A stretch of 64,000 nt of DNA, taken from NCBI GenBank assembly GCA_025917655.1, contig CP084620.1:310001-374000 (forward strand), given 5' to 3'. Position 1 is the first letter of the stretch; each line of letters starts with the position of its first letter. Below are positions 23,687-34,974 of the stretch, piece after piece. Both the position numbers and the translations under genes were made by a program. Below the pieces are notes generated by a model, which was not told where the DNA came from, ran no database searches, and saw only the letters and a list, made by a program, of their open reading frames with translations. Origin of the DNA: Chlorella sorokiniana (Eukaryota; Chlorophyta; Trebouxiophyceae; Chlorellales; Chlorellaceae).

Positions 23687-24107
23687 ACAATGGCGGCGCC
23701 CCCACCCCTGGAGCCGGCCCGGCTGGTTGAGCCGGGCTCCCTGTGAAGAAAAGTTAAGGCCACACTGGGCTGTTGCCAACGACTCGGGCAGCCTCCTATC
23801 GCGCGCGCTCTCTCCCCGCATGCATCACAGCAAACAACTGCTACTTTCCTCCTTTCATTCGCCGCTTGGCTTGTTCTCCCGTTCCCCTGCTGTTTTGCTG
23901 GCCTGCTCTGACACCTAACCCACCCAAGCAGCCCTCGGTACACCCTTGTGCACACCGGTTACCTTCCACCCTTCCGTTAGTCAGCCTGGATCAGGGCATA
24001 TGTGTTTCGATTCCTGCTGGCGCACATCAGGGGCCCGCTAGCTACTCTCCTCTCTCCGCTCCTGCCCAACCCACGTGCATGCCTGAGGCAGCACAAACTC
24101 GTTGGGG

Positions 24108-24112
24108 TGTAA
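24108..24112 (+). promoter_or_regulatory. TGTAA poly(A) signal, DnaJ
   Basis: Plus-strand TGTAA about 420 bases after the DnaJ stop. A minus-strand TGTAA for PGK lies 80 bases further right, so the two 3' UTRs abut. Confidence 0.5.
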
Positions 24113-24192
24113 CGAATTCCTTCCCAAGGCAAGCACAGAGCTTGCGTGCACCAGACCAGCTGCCAGGCTTGCCACGCCTCCCAAGCAATGCG

Positions 24193-24197
24193 CTTAC
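24193..24197 (-). promoter_or_regulatory. TGTAA poly(A) signal, PGK
   Basis: Minus-strand TGTAA about 255 bases after the PGK stop at 24452. Between 23687 and 24451 I see only the 3' UTRs of the two convergent genes. Confidence 0.5.
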
Positions 24198-24451
24198 ACG
24201 AATCAGTCGTGGAAAGAATGAAATCGGCGCGCGGCACTAACCGGCAAAACTGGGCGTGCCGCCCGGCGGGGGCAGCGCGACCTCAAGCGCAGTGCGGCGG
24301 GGGCCTGGCGGATCAAAGCGTTGCAGGTGACAAGAATAGGCTGCCGCAGCGGGAGGGGGACACGGACGGCGGAGTACAACAGAAGGGGCAGGGCAGAACA
24401 GAATCAAGGGGGATGGCCGTGGGATGGGGCTGCGCCAGCGGGGCACTGCGC

Positions 24452-26381
24452 TCACGCCTCGTTGAGGGCAGCCACGCCTGAAGGCGGGGCGGCCAAGGGC
24501 AGGGGGAGGTCAGGGCACGCAGCAGGAGAAGGTGCAGGCACGGAGGCCACCAGGCCCGACCGGGCACTAGTGCCCAGCCAGCCGCAGGCAAGCACAACGC
24601 AGGGCCACTACGCCTGCAGCCCACACCAGCACCGCCTGTGCCCCACTGCCCCACAGGCCGCCGAAGGCTCCTCGACCGCACAGCCGGCTGCCTCCCTGGT
24701 GTGCCCCTCGATGCTGGAATCACTGGAGTCACTCACCGGGCAGCACCTTGCCCTCCAGCAGCTCCAGCGAGGCGCCGCCGCCGGTGGAGATGTGGCTCAT
24801 CTTCTCCGCCACGCCCGCCTTCTCCACCGCCGCCACGGAGTCGCCGCCGCCGATGATGGTGATGGCGTCGCTCATGCCGGCCAGCTCGTTGGCGATGGCA
24901 AAGGTGCCCTTGGCAAACTGCGGCGGCGGGGGAAAACAAACAAGCAAGCGAGATTGAGGCAGGACCGGAGCCACAGACGAGCGTGTGGAGGCAGAGGGAA
25001 GCTGGCGGGAGGTCTGTGCCATGCCATGCCACGGGCATCCGTGTCGTCGCATGCTGCAAGGCACCGAGTAAGCAGCCGCCGCTGATCAAGCACGCTGCGC
25101 TGCCAGCAGCCAGCCAGCGGCCAGAGCCCGGCCCACCTTGTCGAACTCAAACACGCCCATGGGGCCGTTCCAGATGACGGTCTTGGCGCCCTGCAGGGTG
25201 GACTTGAGCAGCTCGATGGACTTGGGGCCGATGTCCAGGCCCTGCACGGCGGGACAGGCGGGACAGGGCGGGGCGCGCGTTAGTGGGGGGGTCGGGAGCA
25301 TCGCAAGATGGCGACGCGGCAGAGGCACCGCCGCACGTTCAAACAATAAAAACTGCCCCGCGAGTGGCCTGCCTCCTCGGTCTCCCCTCCCCCGGGCTCT
25401 GAGAGGGCAAGCTGCACCGGCAGCATGGGCATGAGGGGCGGCGTGCTGCCGTGGCGGCGCACCATCCAGCCGTCGGGGATGGCGGTGACCTCCACCTCCT
25501 GAGTGTTGGCGTCGGGGCGAACTTGTCGGCCACCACGACGTCGGTGGGCAGCACAAACTCCACGCCCTTCTCCTGCACAGCCACAGCGAGAGGGGGGCGC
25601 GAGCCGACAGGTGACGGGGCGCGCCAGCGGTGGCGCCAGGTGGCGGAGCACCGCAGGGCGCCCTTGCCCATGCGGTGCTCGTCCTCACGCCCATGCTCAG
25701 AACGGGCCCCGCCCCACCACCCCACACCAGCACACCCACACACACACACACACGCCGCCCACCTTGGCCTTGATCTCCAGCTCCTTGGCCAGCTCCAGCT
25801 TGTCCTCTTCCACCAGGGACGCGCCCACCGCCAGGCCGCGCGCCTTGTAGAAGGTGAAGATCATGCCGCCGCCCAGGATGATCTTGTCGCACTTGTCCAG
25901 CAGCGACTCAATCACGCCGATCTTGGAGGACACCTTGGAGCCGCCGACGATGGCCACGAAGGGGCGCTTGGGGGCAGCAACGGCGCCATCTGAAAGAAGG
26001 CGGGCGGGGAGGCGGCGGGGCAGGGAGCAGTCGGTTCGGTGCAGGGCAGCAGCACCGGAAGCGCACAGCGCAACGCAGCCTGCTGTGCAAAACACATTCG
26101 CAGCCCGTCATCCATTGAAAGTGACACACATCCAGCTATCATTGCTATCTCAGCCTCTGGCCGGTCCAGTCCGAGAGGAGCAGACGCTCCCGATGAAGGA
26201 CACAGCAGAAGCTTGATATTCCTTCCCCGGTTGCCGCCGCCGCTCACCCCCTTCAATGACACAGCGGAAGCCCCCCCCAAAAAAAAACCCAAACCGCCGC
26301 TCACCCAGGTAGTCCAGCTCCTTCTGCAGCAGGAAGCCGGCCACGGAGGGCGACAGGTACTTGGTGACGCCCTCGGTGGAG

Positions 26382-26422
<41 letters not shown>

Positions 26423-28042
26423 CAGGTCGGCGGGGGCGGCCAGCTTCTTGGCGAACTCGGGGTCGTTCTTCTCCTCCTCGGGGTAGAAGCGCACGTTCTC
26501 CAGCAGCAGCACCTGCAGGGAAACCAGCCAGGCAGGAGGGAAGCGGTAAGGTGGGACCACCCGGGGGGCGGGTAAGAGGCAGGCATGCAGCACCAATGTG
26601 ATTTGGTGCAGGCATCCGCGGAGCAGAGGGCAGGGAATGGCTGCCGCGTCTTCTGTCTACGCCGAGAGCGCAGAGCAACTTGCAGCATGCGCGGCTCAGG
26701 CTCAGGGAGGGCGGCTCACCGAGCCGTTGCCCAGGCCGGCCAGCTTGGAGGTGACGGCCTCGCCGATGCAGTCGTCGGCCTTCTCCACGGTCTGGCCCAG
26801 CAGCTCGCTGAGGCGGCCGACCACCGGGGTCAGGCGGAACTTGTCCTCGGGGCCCTTCTTGGGGCGGCCCAAGTGGGAGGACAGCAGCACCTGCAAGGCG
26901 GTCGGCGGAGAGAAGCTTCAGCATGTCGGCAAGGAGGGCTGTCCTATGTGCACATAGGACAGCTGGCATGGGAGGGTGGGGGATTAGGGGGCCACGAGGG
27001 GTGTGCATGCCAGCGCTGCCCGCTGCACTAGCGGCTTGGAACTGCCTCCTGGCTTCCTCCCGTCGCCGCACCTTGGCGCCGTTGTCGACCAGGTACTTCA
27101 GGGTGGGCACGGCGGCGCGGATGCGTGTGTCGTCGGTGATGTTCAGGTCGGCATCCAGGGGAACCTGCGTGCCGCGGGGATGAGTGGAGGGAGGGGGAGT
27201 GCAGTCGGCGACTACTGAGGGGAGACTCGGGGCACGAGGGCGGGCGGATGGCCGGTGCTGAACGCGTGTGGCGCTGGGGAAGCGAGGCTGGATGGGCTCG
27301 AGGCTTTGCTTGCGCTTGGGTCGTGCCGGCAGCGCCAGGAAACAGCAAGTGTTGCCCCAATGCTGCCCGAGTGCTGCGCATGCCGGCTGCTGCTGGCGGT
27401 TGGCCGGGCGGGTGGGCGGCCCGTGAGCGCAACTCACGTTGAGGTCGGCGCGCACGAACACGACCTTGCCCTCCAGGTCAGCCTTGGTCAGGTCGCCCAC
27501 TGCGAGCAGGGGAAGGCGGAGCAGTCCAACGACAGTAAAGAAAGAGCGGAGCCCTGCGTCGGGGCTGACGCGGGCGGCAGCCGCTCGCCAGCAGGCAGGT
27601 GGGCACTGGGAGGGAGCGCGGCAAGGGAACATGGCGCGGGCATTGGTGATCGCTGAGACCGCGATCAGCGGAAGGAAGGTGGTCTGCACCCACCAGACTT
27701 CTTCGCCATGGTGGCGACGGTGCGAGCAGGGCGAGTGGCCTGGGACAAGGGGCCGTGATGATGATCTCATGAGCTCGTGACATTGCCGATTGCACGGTGA
27801 CAAGGCGGGGGCTCGCAATGTGCCTCCCGGGTGCGTTGAACATTCTTGCATCGGCCCCATCCAGCATGTGTGCTCACCTTCACGGCCGCCACACGCTCAG
27901 CAACCTTGCCGCTGAAGGTGGCATCCTTCTTGGCCAGGCGAGCAGCGCCAGACAGGGCGGCGCGGGGCGCCTGGGCACGACGGCCCGCCACAACACGTGC
28001 GGCGGCCACGGGAACAGCAGCGGCAGCGATGGTGGACGCCAT
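24452..28042 (-). CDS. PGK1: Phosphoglycerate kinase, chloroplast form
   Basis: Transfers phosphate between ATP and 3-phosphoglycerate in the Calvin cycle and glycolysis. Eleven exons: 28042-27878, 27739-27694, 27499-27438, 27164-27072, 26890-26720, 26512-26305, 25989-25763, 25572-25463, 25241-25137, 24917-24737 and 24477-24452. Exon 1 is a transit peptide ([19 protein letters not shown] ...). The mature part begins [20 protein letters not shown] motifs: [103 protein letters not shown] and [19 protein letters not shown] 26-base last exon supplies VAALNEA. All splice phases agree. A one-base slip lies in a C run near 25519 (exon 8). Confidence 0.96.
25735..25753. repeat. (CA)n microsatellite
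   Basis: Short CA run within a PGK intron, near the 5' splice site of exon 7. Confidence 0.85.
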
Positions 28043-28403
28043 TGTGCGAGCTTGTTTCCGATTCGAAATCGCAAAGAGCGATGCAGCCCTTGCGGCAGCA
28101 CAAAGCGGCAGCAGCGCCTTTCCACCCGCCCAGCCGAAAAGATAGGGCGCTCGGCTGATGCAAACCGCGGGCTTCCCGCCCTTTCTGCAGGCGCCCACAT
28201 CACCGCGAAATCACAGTAACAGTTAGGTAGGTATTGCTGGCCTTTCCACGGCATGTGCAAGCGGCCAGCACTGCGTCGCCTTGGGCAGCTGCCGCTGCCT
28301 GACGCAAGGGCCCGCAGCATGACCAGTTGTTTGTCGCAGGCCAGCAACGCCATTGCATGAGCCCGTTGTTTCTGTAATCATGAAATTGTTATAAAATCAC
28401 TTG
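28043..28403. promoter_or_regulatory. PGK promoter and 5' UTR; DUF952 gene 3' end
   Basis: This 361-base gap separates two minus-strand genes. It contains the PGK promoter and 5' UTR and the 3' UTR of the DUF952 gene. No coding frame. An AT-rich patch (TTGTTATAAAATC) lies at about 28387-28399. Confidence 0.5.
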
Positions 28404-29100
28404 TTAAAGCAAGCCAGGGATGCCAAGGAAGGTGCCATCTGCATCCCGCTGCATGAGCACCTCACTCTCAACCGCCGCAAAGTCGATTGTGCCATACAAG
28501 TGAGGGAACAGCGGCTCCTGCCGCTCTGGTGGATGCCTTCTAGCCTCCTGCGTTGGCGAAGACGCCCCATCCAGCATGCCCTCGCTGGTCTTACTGCCCA
28601 CCGGGGCCGCAAGCTCCCACCTCACCTGTGGCGTGCAGAAGCAAACAGGTAGTGAATCTCTTCACCGCATACATGCAAGCACAGCACCAAGCCAGCTCGC
28701 CGACTGCTTATGTCGGTGCAAGTTTGCGCACACATGCTGCCCCCACTTGCCTCTGCGCTCAGCTTGTCGGGCCGCAGCACCAGAACCAGCCAGTCGCCTT
28801 TGGAGCTCTTGTAGAAGTGGTTGGCAACCGTCAACAGCAGCCCTGGGTCGGCAGTAAGGTGTGTGAAGCCGTCTTCAGCATACCTGCAGTTTATGGGGCC
28901 ATAGCGGAGGGTTGGCAGTGCTCAGTGAGCGGCACGGTTGCGGGTGTCCTGGTGTGGCGGGAGGCCTGAGAGCAGTGACCTGCAATCCCCCGCTAAATTA
29001 CTCACGTGGGTGGATAGTATGGTGTTTGTGAATCTACGCAGGCGCGCCAGTGCGCTACAGGCGCCATGTGATAGAGGTCCTGATCTTCACTGACCGCCAT
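28404..29100 (-). CDS. DUF952 family protein
   Basis: Three exons, 29100-29006, 28883-28751 and 28625-28404, add up to exactly 150 codons including the stop. The product is 149 residues, a little longer than the usual bacterial members. It shows the DUF952 plan: an N-terminal YHMAPVAHWRACV, GFTHLTADPGLLLTVANHF (matching the family's F-I/T-H-x-S/T motif), LVLVLRPDKL, VRWEL and the terminal FPHLYGTIDF. Biochemical function of the family is unknown; the fold resembles small ADP-ribosyltransferase-like barrels (general knowledge, not visible here). Intron 2 begins GCAAGT. No frame slip is needed. It is head to head with PIG-U. Confidence 0.86.
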
Positions 29101-29334
29101 TGTTGATTGGCACGTGTAACAGATCGTCGAATGGATACCTATGAATCGTGCAATTTTGCAGTGAGCAAGAATGAATCGCCACAACGACAGCGCCAGGTTG
29201 TCACGGCATGGTGGCTTCTCTCAAAGCGTCTCAAGTCCATGCTTTTATTCATCAACAGCCCCATCAATTAAACGTTACGCGGTAAAGCGTCGGTAGGCTT
29301 CGTCGCTACCGCTCCAAACTGATCGTCTCTCTCC
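29101..29334. promoter_or_regulatory. Divergent promoter, DUF952 gene / PIG-U
   Basis: Only 234 bases separate the two start codons. It is relatively AT-rich in the middle (29225-29280). No TATA box is evident. Confidence 0.5.
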
Positions 29335-31100
29335 ATGCAGCTTGGCGGGGCGCTGGTCGCCTCTTCATGGTGGCAGCAGGCATTAGTTGGTATTACCGAT
29401 GGTGCTGGAACGCTGCTGCTGCGCCACGCTTCAGGTGGGACGCCTGCTGCGTGCGAGTGCCGCCCTTGCCGTCGCCTTCACATTCAGCGTGTCACAAGAC
29501 CCCTGCATCGGCTCCCTCCATTCAGTGAAACTGCTGCGAGATAAGCAACGCGCTGCCAACACTACTACCGCTTACGCCTGCTGCTCCGCGGCAGCGCTGC
29601 TGAGCGGCTGCGCGGGGATCGCCGCCGCCGCCCAAAACCTGGTGCTGTTGGCGGCCCTGGCGGCGGCGCTGGCTCCCGGGGGAGCCGCACTCTCCGCCGT
29701 GCTGCTCACTGTCGGCAGCATCGATTGGCTGCCTGGCATTGTGCTGCAAGGGGTGAGTAGCGGTCTGCCGGGTAGGGCTACTGTGACATGCGGGGTTGTG
29801 AGCATCTGTATCGATGGGACCACCCCTTTCTGTGCAGATTCCCCTTGCCCTGCTGTGTGCGGCAGGCAGTCAAGTTGGGAAACTGTCTAAATCGGGAGCC
29901 GCGCGGCATATCGCCAAGGCTGTGGCGGCTTATGGCTGCGCAGCCGCCGTCGTGGCGGGCGCCCTGCTGCAGCTTGTCGACGCGTTGCAGCCGCCCACCG
30001 CTGCTCGCCTGCACCATTGGCTCGGCCTGGCGGGGTGGCGGCTGTCGCTGCCTTCCTCGCCGTTGCCTGGCACCGACGGCGCTGGCAGCGACCCCTTGGC
30101 GTGGGTGGGCTGGCGTGTCGACCAGCAGCCGATGCACCTGCGGCCCTCGCTGCTGCTGCCTGCCGCCTCTCTGCAGCCAGGCCTGGGCCTGCATTGGTAC
30201 CTGATGGCACAAGCCTTCCCGCGCTTCAGGCAAGCCGGCGTCGCGGTCCCATCGGCCTCCGCCCCGACGCGCAGCACTCTGCTGCTGTGGAAGGCCCTGC
30301 CTGGGCGGCTCCCAGCAACCCCTGCCCGCAGCCTGGTGTCGGCCAATGCGCCTGGCACCAGCAGCACTTGATTGTATGCCCACTGCTCTGTGCAGGGCCT
30401 ACTTCTTGTACGTGCTCCAGGCCATGCCCAGCGCGCTGATGCTCCCCCTGGCGCTGCGCTTCCCAGCGGAGCCGCGCCTGCTGCTTGCCGCGGGCGCGCT
30501 GCTGCGCTGCCTGCTGCACCCGCGCCCGCAGCCCAGCATGGCGGCCCTGTGCATGGTAAGCTTGCACTGATGTCATTCTGTTTTTCGTTCAAACCACGTG
30601 CTTGAATGTGGTTATTTAGAGCACAGTGTCGCTGAGCTGGTCATTGCTCACAGCCTGCGCCTCATCGTCCCCCCAGGGCCTGCTGCCCGTGGCGCACAAG
30701 CAGGCGGCAGCTGTCGGCGGCCTGGCTTGGCACGCGCTAGGCCTGGCGGCGGCGCTGCTGCTCAGCGATTCTGCGCTGCAGGTGACAGGGCCTTGCTTGA
30801 AGGCTCAACCTTTGGTGGTGTGGCGGCATGTGGGAAACGGGAAACGTGCCGCTGAGCACGGCCTGCCCAGTGCACTGAAACCCCATGCCCCCTGTGCAGC
30901 TCTGGCTGGGCGGCCGCGGCGGCAACGCAAACTTCCTGTTCGGTATGAACCTGCTGTGGGGCGGCCTGCTCGTCATGCTCCTGCTGCGCCTCCTGCGCAC
31001 CGCTGCGAGGGCCGAGGCGCTGGCAGAATGCCAAGCGACAGCGAGCAGCAACTGTGGGGATGATGCAGCAGGCGGCAGTGACCCAATGCAAGCCAGCTGA
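29335..31100 (+). CDS. PIGU: GPI transamidase subunit PIG-U (CDC91), short N-terminus
   Basis: Multi-pass ER subunit of the complex that attaches GPI anchors to proteins. Exons approximately 29335-29750, 29838-30229, 30396-30555, 30677-30781 and 30900-31100. Family landmarks: ITDGAGTLLL, a repeated-hydrophobic core (AAALLSGCAGI, VLLTVGSIDWLPGIVLQGIP), the signature GLGLHWYLMAQAFPRFRAYF, LQAMPSALMLPLALRF and the near-terminal GGNANFLFGMNLLWG. The first roughly 80 to 100 residues of other PIG-U proteins are not found: there is no room before the divergent neighbour. The start could be the ATG at 29335, or 29341 could be the acceptor of an unseen exon. A frame change occurs near 29430. Intron 2 has a GC donor (CAG|GCAAGC). 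Confidence 0.8.
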
Positions 31101-31601
31101 CTGCAGCAGTGCGAATACTGCAACCCGCACCCTGCCCCAGCAGGCCCTTGCTTCGGCCAACAGAGTTTGCCAGCTCAGCCATCAAGGAAGGCATAGCCAG
31201 CCCACGGAACATCCTTGAGATGCAAACGCGATTACATTGGCTCATGCAGGATTGGAGGCGCAAGACAACATAATGTATGCAGAAGTGGAGGCGCAAGAAA
31301 ACATAATGCATTGCAAGGAAGGCTCGTAACATGCTGTACAAACAGGATACAGTAGCAAAACAGGGATTATGAAAACTGCAGACGATAATATGACGGTAGT
31401 GAGTATACTGACTTTGATAATGTTGGCAGCCTGCACATGGCCTGTGCCGCTTATAGCCTTGACCGGCAACGTTCTGCAGCAGCCACAGTGAGAACCCTGC
31501 ACAAGAGCCACAAAACACAGGGATTAACCGCCAAGAAGCACAGGTATTGTGAGAACTGCAATGCGTGCAGCAAGGTTACAAACAACAATCAACGACCCTA
31601 C
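31101..31601. other. PIG-U 3' flank with a 33-bp direct duplication
   Basis: No supported gene. A tandem pair of 33-base units (31246-31278 and 31279-31311, sharing GTGGAGGCGCAAG/ATTGGAGGCGCAAG and AACATAATG) is the only structure. This is one of the most AT-rich stretches of the window. Confidence 0.6.
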
Positions 31602-32287
31602 CTAGAGACTATCGTCATCGTGTTGTGATGGCACGGTGCCGCTGACAGGTTGCTTGCCGCGCAGCAACGGCACCACAGCAGAAAGCTGCCCTTGCATGTA
31701 GCGGATTTCTGACATGATGCTGCGCAACAACAGCCCCATGCCGGCAAACTGGCCTTGCATATAGCGGATATCTGACATGAGATCTGGCTTCTGCTCCACA
31801 CCACCAAAGCTGGGCCTCAGCCTTGGCCTCCACAACGCCGAGCTTGGTCTCAAGCCTATCCAGCCTGGACTCCATATGCCTCATGCGCGCTTGGGTCTTT
31901 CCATGTTCATACGAAAGAAATAAAAGCACCCCTGACCCGCCAATTGAGGTCCCGGCAAGGAACAATTGAGCGTACTGAGCCTGCACGTCAAGGACAACCA
32001 CAGAAACAGCACATGGATCAGTGCTCGTGAGGTGAACCAAGACGAGCGACGCCCCAAGACGAGCGACGCCTGTGCACACAGCCAACAGGACAAGCCTCTC
32101 ACATAGAGCCCTCACCAACAGGCGGCGCTCACCATTACTGCGTCTCCCAAAGCCGCAGATGTAACCGTGCGCCTGAGGATGGGCCTGGGGCAAGCACGCT
32201 TTGTCACCGTCTCCAGGCGAGGTGTCTGCCTCAGCACTGTGCCGGTGGAAGAAACGGCATGCATGGTGTTTAGGCGGGTATGGTGCA
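31602..32287 (-). CDS. Small membrane/coiled-coil protein with 21-residue repeats, unknown
   Basis: Not recognised. From the ATG at 32287 the N-terminus (MHHTRLNTMHAVSS ... LETVTKRACPRPILRRTV) looks like an organelle transit peptide. After a frame change or a very short intron near 32100, two hydrophobic segments follow (RLVLLAVCTGVARLGASLVL and QLFLAGTSIGGSGVLLFLSY). Then comes a helical stretch (RMRHMESRLDRLETKLGVVE), and after another frame change near 31800 the repeats SDIRYMQGQFAGMGLLLRS and SEIRYMQGQLSAVVPLLRG. It ends QHDDDSL. It could be an algal-lineage protein of plastid or mitochondrial membranes (inference). Confidence 0.5.
31628..31783. repeat. 63-bp tandem coding repeat
   Basis: Period 63 bases (21 codons): 31628-31690, 31691-31753 and a partial third copy from 31754. 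Copies differ by point changes but keep the frame, so the repeat is expressed as protein. Confidence 0.8.
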
Positions 32288-32939
32288 TAAGCGAGAGAAG
32301 CTTAAAAACTCGTGGTATTTCGGGCTTGTACAATGGTACTGCCACTTGCCGTCAAGGAAGATTAGCCAATCCATGCAACTCGCTTGAGTTCTAAATACAG
32401 TTACACTGGTGCATGCAGAAGACCCGGCCCAGACTGTGGGCGAGACAGGCTGGAGATGCCGCAACAGGGGGAGGGGTATGAAAAGGTGCATGTGGGCCGC
32501 AGGAGCGGTGGCGGTACATCAGCGTTTAGGTGATGCTGGCGCGTAGGTTGTATGCGGATGTTTAAGGGGCCGTTTTCTTATTGTTGCGGAAGGCGGCAAA
32601 GATGCTGAGGGCAGGAAGATCGTAGTGGTTGGGTTGAAACAAAGATGTGAATAAGGGGTAAGAGAAGCAGAGCGTTGGCAACAATTTGCAACCTTCAGAT
32701 GTGGCGAGCCCGGAAAGAGTGGGGCATGCCAGCAAAGCGAAATGAGGAATGAAGAAGTTGGATGCAATGTAATGACCACACGAGGCTGCGGGGGACTGCG
32801 CAAAAAGCAACCAGGACAGCTGAGTCATCAAGTGGGGGTTCATGAGACCACCAAAGCGGCGCCTGCACCAGCCGCACACCATGGGCTGCCGCTGGATGCT
32901 GAGCTGAGCTGCTGTCGGGTGCGCGACACGCTGCTCGGG
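32288..32939. other. Intergenic stretch, no gene seen
   Basis: Promoter of the small membrane-protein gene and 3' UTR of the hemoglobin gene. A minus-strand TGTAA lies at 32405-32401. Relatively AT-rich; no splice-consistent coding frame on either strand. Confidence 0.5.
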
Positions 32940-33961
32940 CTATTGGGCTGACGGCTCCGGAGCCTCCAGCGGGAAAATCACTCGTCTTGTGCCCTCCACC
33001 ACCGAAAGAGCCTGCTCAATCAGCTGTCCCGGGGCCCCTGCATCGGCCAGTGCCGCTCCAAACAGCTGCTTGACGGCGTCAAAGTGGCTCTCATTGAGGC
33101 CTGCGGCCCAGCAGTGGGGGTCAGAGCGAGGACGTCAGCAAGGGCCGTCCAGGTTTGAGGCTGCGGGTTGCTTGGAAGGAGCGGGCCACCTGCACCTGGC
33201 TTGCCGCGAATCAACCGCACAGGGAGCACCCGGCATCAAGGAGCACCGCTGCTTGGGTCGCGGACTCCCCAGACAGACTGGAATCCGCTGGCATGGCGCA
33301 GGCAGCACAGCCATGCTTCCATCCGCTGTCCCCTCCTCTGTGCCCACCGCACCAGCCCTTGCCGCCGCAACGCGCTGCCTGGCCCCTGCCGCGCTCACCG
33401 TACTCGTGTATCAGGCGCTTGTGGGCGGCGTGCAGCTGCGGCCAGGGCTCGGGGTGGAGCTGCAGGTACTCGTCCGGGCCGCCGAGGGCGTAGGATGCAA
33501 AGAGCAAGAACTTGCGGCGCTGCTTGGACATGTCGACCCCTTTGAAGAAAGCGGCCAGCTCCGCAGCCCCCAGCACGCGTTCGTAAAAGGCGTCCACCAC
33601 CTGCTTCACAGCCACGCCGCCCCCGAGCTGCTCGTACAGCGACGGCGGCGGCACGTCGCCGCCGCCCGCGCCGCACGAGCACACGGAGGCTGTGGAGGCG
33701 AGCGAGGCGCCTCGCTGCGGGGTGCAGGAAGCTGCCGCGCCTCCTTGCTGCAGGGCCTGGGCTTGGTCCAGCGCCGCCTCCTCGTGCACGCAGCACATGT
33801 GCGCCAGGTCGGCGGTCAGCTCCGCCGCCAGCTCGCACGACAGCGTCTCCTCCTCCTCCGCCTCCGTGACGCAGCCGGGGTCCGAGGTGCAGATGCTGTA
33901 CTGCCGCATGAAGTCCTGCTCCGCGGCTGTGGACGCCCTGCTGAGCGGCTCGCTGGGTGCC
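32940..33961 (-). CDS. Truncated (2-on-2) hemoglobin with N-terminal extension
   Basis: Small heme protein binding O2/NO; algal members act in nitrate assimilation, NO detoxification or hypoxia. The globin domain spans two exons, ending at 33399 and then 33100-32940, joined in phase. It reads LYEQLGGGVAVKQVVDAFY, ELAAFFKGVDMSKQRRKFL, FASYALGG, then AAHKRLIHEYGLNESHFDAV with the proximal His, and FGAALADAG. Before it lies an extension of about 100 residues: MRQYSICTSDPGC, an acidic run, and ELTADLAHMCCVHEEAALDQ, with many Cys. An in-frame ATG is at 33909, but a splice acceptor at 33963-33962 suggests at least one more upstream exon. Group I (TrHbN/THB) fits best. Confidence 0.88.
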
Positions 33962-34974
33962 CTGCACGTGAGGTGGCAGCCAAGGGTGGCGGCACTGTCG
34001 GCTGCATGGCGGCGGCGGTGGCTGTGGGAGCACAGCAGATTGATGAGGGAGGAACAAAGCGCCTTCCAGATGTCCAGTTTACGCCTGCCAGCATCCAAAG
34101 GCAGCCAAGACCGTGGTGGGGAGGCTTGGCTGCCTGCAACAGGTGACGCTGCTTGCCGCCCGCCCCTCAGGGGAGCGCCCAGGGCCTGGAGGGCTTATCC
34201 CCGGGGGACCGCCTCGAGCCTTTCTCCTCACCTATAAGGTGTCGATGACGGCAGCCGAGCGCCCGAAGTGAGGGCAGGCTGAGCAGCCATGGCTCGAACC
34301 CCCAAGGAAACACGTAACGTGAGGCTGCGGTTACCCTCTTCCGTTGCTTATCGGCACAAATACCGGTTCGAAATGCTTCACCGGCTGTTTGCGACAGTCG
34401 GTTCCCGTCGGAGAGATGCCCGCCCAAGCCCAGATGTATGGGTGTTGAACCTTTCTAAGCGTCAGTCAGAACTGTTAGTGTGAGGCAGCAGCAAGGTTTG
34501 AAGTGCATGCGCGAGGGGCGCGCCGCGTCCATCCAGCGGTCACATACCTGCCGCCATCACCTGCAAGGTGAGTCATGCCGCGCCCAGCTTGACACATACG
34601 GTGCGTCTGAACCGCACAAAGTTGCGACTCGAGCGTCGCGGGAGAAGCCGGAATGGGTGAATGGGCAATCAGGGCACGCTCCACCCCCTCCCGCCCCACC
34701 CCGCTGAGCACGACCGCCCCCTTTAGCTCTGCAGCCCACTGAGGCCAGCGCCTTTCAGTAACCACACGTGAAGGAGGTTTCTCGCCGCCCATCTCAGAGC
34801 TGCAAGGCAGTCAGCGCGCTGCTGCTGGCAATGCTCACGTTGGGGCGGGAGGGTCAGGTGCCGCCGTTGATGTGGTTGATGGCTGGGCACGCCCATCTTA
34901 CGCAATGCATCTTATGTCCAGCAAGATATAAGAATAGTATAATATAATGCAGCTTGAATAATGAAGGGAGGGAC
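33962..34974. other. Intergenic stretch, mostly unexplained
   Basis: Holds the unresolved 5' end of the hemoglobin gene (to about 34100) and the 3' flank of HAP2. I see no other gene. Tails near 34925-34965 are AT-rich (ATAAGAATAGTATAATATAA), unlike the rest. Confidence 0.5.

Noticed and set aside
28043-28403. TTATAAAA-like patch as the PGK TATA box
   Set aside because: It lies about 345 bases before the start codon and at the far end of the gap, too distant for a core promoter unless the 5' UTR is very long.
32989-34146. 385-residue plus-strand open frame over the hemoglobin gene
   Set aside because: Antisense shadow of the globin exon; its sequence shows no domain.
34230-34320. tRNA-like B box (GGCTCGAACCC) on the plus strand
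   Set aside because: No matching A box or cloverleaf stems in the preceding 60 bases.
34289-34483. 64-residue plus-strand open frame
   Set aside because: No family motif, no conserved composition and no splice context; likely chance in GC-rich DNA.
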